This document shows, one piece after another, positions 60,748 to 64,000 of a stretch of 64,000 nt of DNA. Within the stretch, counting starts at the first letter, position 1, and each line of letters opens with the position of its first letter. Source of the stretch: Streptomyces sp. CB00455 (GTDB lineage: Bacteria; Actinomycetota; Actinomycetes; Streptomycetales; Streptomycetaceae); the NCBI RefSeq assembly GCF_001905445.1, contig NZ_LIVQ01000002.1:1-64000 (forward strand). The letters are read 5' to 3'. The position numbers were made by a program, and so were the translations under genes. Under the pieces are notes generated by a model. It was not told the origin of the DNA. It was given only the letters and a program-made list of their open reading frames with translations, and searched no databases.

Positions 60748-61575
60748 ATGAGTGAGACACCCCGCTCCCGGGAAACCGTGGGCGACACCGGTACCGGGCT
60801 TCCCCAGCGCCGCGCCGGGCATGCGTTCGCGCACACTCCTCACCGATCGGACAGCCGTCCGCCCCAAACCCCCCGGGGCGTACGGCGACCCGGTCCGGGC
60901 GGCCGTCCCGGAACCATCCCCCCTGTCCCGGGACGGCCGGCCACTCTCCCGGGCGCCGGTCCCCGCCGCGCCGCCCTGCACAGGGCCGCCCTCCAGGCCG
61001 TGTTCAGCCTGAGCGCCGTCGCCCTGATCACCTGGCAGGTCCTGGTCCGCGGCCCGCTGCTGGCCCCCGACGCCCGCCTGAGCCGCGCCCTCGTGCGCAC
61101 CGTCCCCGACGCCGTCACCGAACGCCTCTCGGACCTCGGGAACGTCCCGGTCGCCGTGCCCGTGCTGCTCCTCGCCGTGGCGTACGCCGTCCGCCGCGGC
61201 GACCGGCTCGGCGCCGCGGCCGCCGCACTGGCCATGGCGCTGGTGCCGGCCCTGGTCGTCCCGCTGAAGGAGTGGACCGCCCGGCCCGGCCCGCTGGAGC
61301 CCTGGGCCGCCGGCTACTTCCCCTCGGGCCACACCGCCACCGCGGCGGTCGCCTACCTCGGCGCGGCCCTGCTCCTCTCCCCCTACACCCGCCGGCCGTG
61401 GCCGACGGCCGCGGCCCTCGTCCTCACGGGGGCCACGGCCGCCGGTCTGGTGCTGCGGGGCTTCCACTGGCCGCTGGACGTGGTGGCCAGCCTGCTGGTG
61501 TGCGCCCCGCTGCTGCTGGGGGTGCGGTGGTTCAGCCGCCCTGACCCGCGAAGTACGCGTCGAAGTTCCGGCTGA
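60748..61575 (+). CDS. PAP2-family phosphatase
   Basis: 275-residue membrane phosphatase. A basic, Pro-rich N-terminus of about 90 residues precedes five or so hydrophobic segments. The three acid-phosphatase motifs are visible: VPLKEWTARPGP, YFPSGHTATAAVAYLG (PSGH) and RGFHWPLDVVASLL (R-x-x-H-x-x-x-D). The substrate is probably a lipid phosphate or undecaprenyl pyrophosphate. The ATG 60748 has no clear RBS; GTG 60679 in frame is an alternative. The 3' end overlaps the chitinase gene by 44 bp, tail to tail. Confidence 0.85.
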   Translation: MSETPRSRETVGDTGTGLPQRRAGHAFAHTPHRSDSRPPQTPRGVRRPGPGGRPGTIPPVPGRPATLPGAGPRRAALHRAALQAVFSLSAVALITWQVLVRGPLLAPDARLSRALVRTVPDAVTERLSDLGNVPVAVPVLLLAVAYAVRRGDRLGAAAAALAMALVPALVVPLKEWTARPGPLEPWAAGYFPSGHTATAAVAYLGAALLLSPYTRRPWPTAAALVLTGATAAGLVLRGFHWPLDVVASLLVCAPLLLGVRWFSRPDPRSTRRSSG

Positions 61576-63367
61576 ACTCCCAGCCTGCGAAGCGGTCCCA
61601 GTTGACCGACCAGGTCATCAGGCCGCGCAGGGCGGGCCAGGTGCCGTGGGTCTGGTAGGAGCCGCAGTCGGTCTTCTTCGTCAGGCAGTTCAGTGCCTCG
61701 TCCACCTCGGCGGGCGGGATGTGGCCGTTGCCCGCGTTCGTGGTGGCGGGCAGCCCGATGGCGACTTGTTCGGGGCGCAGCGGCGGGAAGGGGCGGGCGG
61801 TGTCGCCCGCCACCGGGAAGCCGGTGAGCAGCATGTCGGTCATGGCGATGGGGAAGTCCGCGCCGCCCATGGAGTGGTACTGGTTGTCGAGGCCCATGAT
61901 CGAGCCCGAGTTGTAGTCCTGGACGTGGAGCAGGGTGAGGTCGTCGCGCAGGGCGTGGATGACGGGGAGGTACGCGCCGGCGCGGGGGTCCTGGCCGCCC
62001 CAGGGGCCCGATCCGTAGTACTGGTAGCCCAGTTGGACGAAGAAGGTCTCGGGCGCCATGGTCAGGACGAAGTCCGGGCCGTACCAGGCCTTCAGCGTCT
62101 TGACGGCCGAGATCAGGTTGACGATCACCGGGGTGGTGGGCGCGCGGAAGTCGGTGTCCCCGGTGGCCAGGGACAGGGAATGGCCCTCGAAGTCGATGTC
62201 GAGTCCGTCGAGTCCGTACTCGTCGATGATCCTGCCGACCGAGGAGACGAAGGTGTCGCGGGCGGCGGTGGTGGCGAGCTGGACCTGGCCGTTCTGGCCG
62301 CCGACGGAGAGGAGCACCTTTTTGCCGGCGGCCTGCTTGGCCTTGACGGCCGCCTTGAACTCGGCCGGGGTCTCGACACCCGGGCACTGGGCGACGGGGC
62401 AGAGCTGGAAGCGGATGTCGCCCGAGGTCACGGAGGTCGGTTCGCCGAAGGCCAGGTTGATGACGTCCCAGGAGGCGGGCACGTCGGCCATGCGCAGGTG
62501 GCCGGCGCCGTTGGCGAAGCTGGTGTGCAGGTAGCCGACCAGCGCGTGCGCGGGCAGGCCGGGGCTGCCCGGGCTGCCGCCCGCGCTGCGGGTGGTGGCG
62601 GAGACGGGGGCGCTCTTCGCGGACTCGCCCACCGCGTTCACCGCGCCGACCTGGAAGGTGTAGGTGGTGGAGGCGGCCAGTCCCGTGACGGTCGCGGAGG
62701 CGGCGGTGACGGTCAGGGGCGCCGCGCCGTCGCGGTAGACCTTGTACGAAGTGGCGCCGGCGGCCGCCGACCAGGACAGGGCGACGGAATCGGCGGAGGT
62801 CGCATTCGCCGTCAGGCCGGTGGGGGCGGCCGGGGGCCTGGGCCCGCCGGGCCCGGTGCCGCCGGGATCGGGGCCGACCAGGGTGAGGTCGTCGGTGTGG
62901 TGGGCCGGCTGGCCGTACCAGCCGTGGGTGTAGAGCGTCACCTCCGTGGTGGCGGGGCCGGTCCGGAAGGTGGTGGCCAGCTGCTTCCACGCGCCCGGGG
63001 ACTGCGTCCAGACCGACACGTCGGTGGTTCCGGTGCCGCTCGCGCCCAGGTAGACGTAGGCCCCCTGCACCCAGGCGCCGAGCGTGTAGGTGGAGTCGGG
63101 CTTGACGGTGACGCTCTGGGCGCAGCGGGCGTTGTCCTGGCCGGCCGGCGTGGCCTTGAGGGCGTGGCCGCCGCCGTGCACGGGCGAGGTGACGACGGCT
63201 CCGCTGCCGCCTGAGCAGCTCCAGCCGTCGAGGCCGGCTTCGAAGCCGCCGTTGCGGGCGAGGTCGGCGTCGGCCGCCGCGGCCGGCGGGCCCGCGGCGA
63301 GGAAGGCGGCTACCGCGAGGGCGACGGCCGTGAGGACGGAGGTGGCTCTGTTTCCGGCGGGGCGCAC
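61532..63367 (-). CDS. Secreted family 18 chitinase with binding and fibronectin III domains
   Basis: 611-residue exported enzyme that hydrolyses chitin. A signal peptide (about residues 1-32, VLTAVALAVAAFLAAG then AAA) leads to a beta-sandwich carbohydrate-binding-like domain (35-165, NGGFEAGLDGWSC), a Pro/Gly linker, a fibronectin type III domain (180-262) and a GH18 catalytic domain with LLSVGG and DGLDIDFEG, catalytic Glu394. The start is GTG 63367 behind GGAGG. The promoter has a DasR-type operator, so induction by chitin breakdown products is likely. Confidence 0.95.
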   Translation of the reverse strand: MRPAGNRATSVLTAVALAVAAFLAAGPPAAAADADLARNGGFEAGLDGWSCSGGSGAVVTSPVHGGGHALKATPAGQDNARCAQSVTVKPDSTYTLGAWVQGAYVYLGASGTGTTDVSVWTQSPGAWKQLATTFRTGPATTEVTLYTHGWYGQPAHHTDDLTLVGPDPGGTGPGGPRPPAAPTGLTANATSADSVALSWSAAAGATSYKVYRDGAAPLTVTAASATVTGLAASTTYTFQVGAVNAVGESAKSAPVSATTRSAGGSPGSPGLPAHALVGYLHTSFANGAGHLRMADVPASWDVINLAFGEPTSVTSGDIRFQLCPVAQCPGVETPAEFKAAVKAKQAAGKKVLLSVGGQNGQVQLATTAARDTFVSSVGRIIDEYGLDGLDIDFEGHSLSLATGDTDFRAPTTPVIVNLISAVKTLKAWYGPDFVLTMAPETFFVQLGYQYYGSGPWGGQDPRAGAYLPVIHALRDDLTLLHVQDYNSGSIMGLDNQYHSMGGADFPIAMTDMLLTGFPVAGDTARPFPPLRPEQVAIGLPATTNAGNGHIPPAEVDEALNCLTKKTDCGSYQTHGTWPALRGLMTWSVNWDRFAGWEFSRNFDAYFAGQGG

Positions 63368-63426
63368 AACTGCCTCCGGGGGGTGGGGGGATGGAGCCGG
63401 ACCGCTGGCGAAGGAGGAGCGGCGCC

Positions 63427-63455
63427 CAAGATGGTCCAGACCAATGCCCTTGTCA
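63427..63455 (-). promoter_or_regulatory. Chitinase promoter with a DasR-type operator in the spacer
   Basis: On the minus strand a perfect -35 TTGACA (63450-63455) and a -10 candidate CATCTT (63427-63432) are separated by 17 bp. The palindrome ATTGGTCTGGACCAT (63430-63444) fills the spacer and reaches the -10; it closely matches the dre consensus ACTGGTCTAGACCACT that binds the GlcNAc-responsive repressor DasR in streptomycetes. Confidence 0.8.
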
Positions 63456-63941
63456 AGGCTTCCGTCTCTCCGGCGCCGCCACGCGGGCCGCCGCCTCGTG
63501 CATGGCCAGTTCCAGTACGGCCGGATCGGTGAGGGTGCCCCGCCCGTCGGGCAGCACCAGCCAGCTCACCGGCCCGGCCGGCCGGCCCGGGTACGGGAGC
63601 ACCATCCAGGTCCCGCGTCCGGCCCCCCGGACGCCCGTGCCGATCCAGCGGGAGGCCGTGCCCGGCGGCACGAAGAACCCGAGGCGCGGCGAGGGGGTGC
63701 GGCTTCGCCGGCCGCCGCCGGAGTCGGCGAGCACGGGGCCGGGCCGGTCGAGGAGCAGGTCCAGGACGTCGAAGGTGACCTGCCCCAGTGCCCCGGGCAG
63801 GATCAGCACGTCCCAGCGCCGCCCGGCGGGCAGCAGCGCGACTCCGAGGGGGTTGCGCTCCCACTCCCGCCGGCAGGTGTCGGGGTCCGGCGCCGCCGAC
63901 ACCAGCCAGTCCACCGCCGTCTTGGCTCCCGGGATCGTCAT
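63453..63941 (-). CDS. Conserved unknown protein near the chitinase
   Basis: 162-residue soluble protein. Its middle contains NPLGVALLPAGRRWDVLILPG, then PGPVLADSGGGRRSRTPSPRLGFFVPPGTASRWIGTG and LTDPAVLELAMHEAAARV. This is a streptomycete-type unknown; a distant likeness to the N-terminal part of bifunctional primase/polymerase proteins (GVALLPAG, FFVPPG) is possible but not secure. No membrane or export signal. Starts at ATG 63941. Its stop codon lies within the -35 region of the chitinase promoter. Confidence 0.7.
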   Translation of the reverse strand: MTIPGAKTAVDWLVSAAPDPDTCRREWERNPLGVALLPAGRRWDVLILPGALGQVTFDVLDLLLDRPGPVLADSGGGRRSRTPSPRLGFFVPPGTASRWIGTGVRGAGRGTWMVLPYPGRPAGPVSWLVLPDGRGTLTDPAVLELAMHEAAARVAAPERRKP

Positions 63942-63962
63942 GACCCGGCCTCGCTTCCCTGT

Positions 63963-63981
63963 AGGTGAGGGGTTCTCACCT
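63963..63981. repeat. Inverted repeat upstream of the last gene
   Basis: AGGTGAG and CTCACCT, 5 bp apart, 22 bp upstream of the gene at 63941 near its promoter region; possible operator. Confidence 0.4.
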
Positions 63982-64000
63982 GGAGAGAGCGGGGCCGGGC

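Overview
The window looks like a piece of the conserved chromosomal core of a Streptomyces (or very close actinomycete). The DNA is very GC-rich, GTG and even TTG starts are frequent behind purine-rich ribosome binding sites, and strong GC-rich hairpins separate transcription units. From memory, and not checked by a search, the gene order follows the S. coelicolor arrangement from RNase J through DapA/ThyX, DapB, PNPase/S15, a type VII secretion (ESX-like) locus, RibF, TruB-RbfA-IF2-NusA-RimP, ProRS, IspG-RseP-Dxr, a GABA-type catabolic group and a family 18 chitinase.

Layout. 1-430: 5' leader/promoter region of an rRNA operon, pointing left out of the window, with no protein gene. 548-7962: RNA decay (rnj), lysine/peptidoglycan precursor genes (dapA, dapB), thyX, three small membrane or TPR proteins and an M16 peptidase. 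7962-10802: pnp and rpsO, separated by a long hairpin. 10985-26042: type VII secretion locus in several divergent units: eccD(-), eccC(+), a DUF397 gene(+), esxA-esxB(-), eccB-mycP(-), then eccE, an unknown gene and a 913-residue ParA/MinD-like ATPase(+). 26127-30663: ribF and a large protein in which a trypsin-like fold and a P-loop domain are joined, both with altered key residues. 30920-38022: the translation/transcription group truB, rbfA, DUF503, infB, ylxR-like, nusA, rimP, all leftward. 38179-41121: rightward lipoprotein, ferritin-like protein, a degenerate aminoglycoside-phosphotransferase-like protein and a slipin. 41166-51878: proS, two acetyltransferases, ispG, rseP, dxr, an unknown repeat-like protein and an acyl-CoA dehydrogenase, all leftward. 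51969-53162: a small toxin-antitoxin cassette bracketed by 32-bp direct repeats. 53196-60603: aldehyde dehydrogenase, PucR-type regulator, a membrane ATPase of TraG/FtsK type and gabT. 60748-64000: a PAP2 phosphatase, a chitinase with a DasR-type operator inside its promoter, and a conserved unknown gene.

Most of the window is ordinary housekeeping sequence. The parts most worth a second look are the pseudo-protease/P-loop protein at 27208-30663, the direct-repeat-bracketed toxin-antitoxin cassette at 51969-53162, the pseudokinase-like gene at 39227-40129, the type VII locus with its ParA-like partner, and short repeats just upstream of dapB, infB and the PucR-type regulator. Functions are assigned from motifs read by eye and from family knowledge; no database search was possible.
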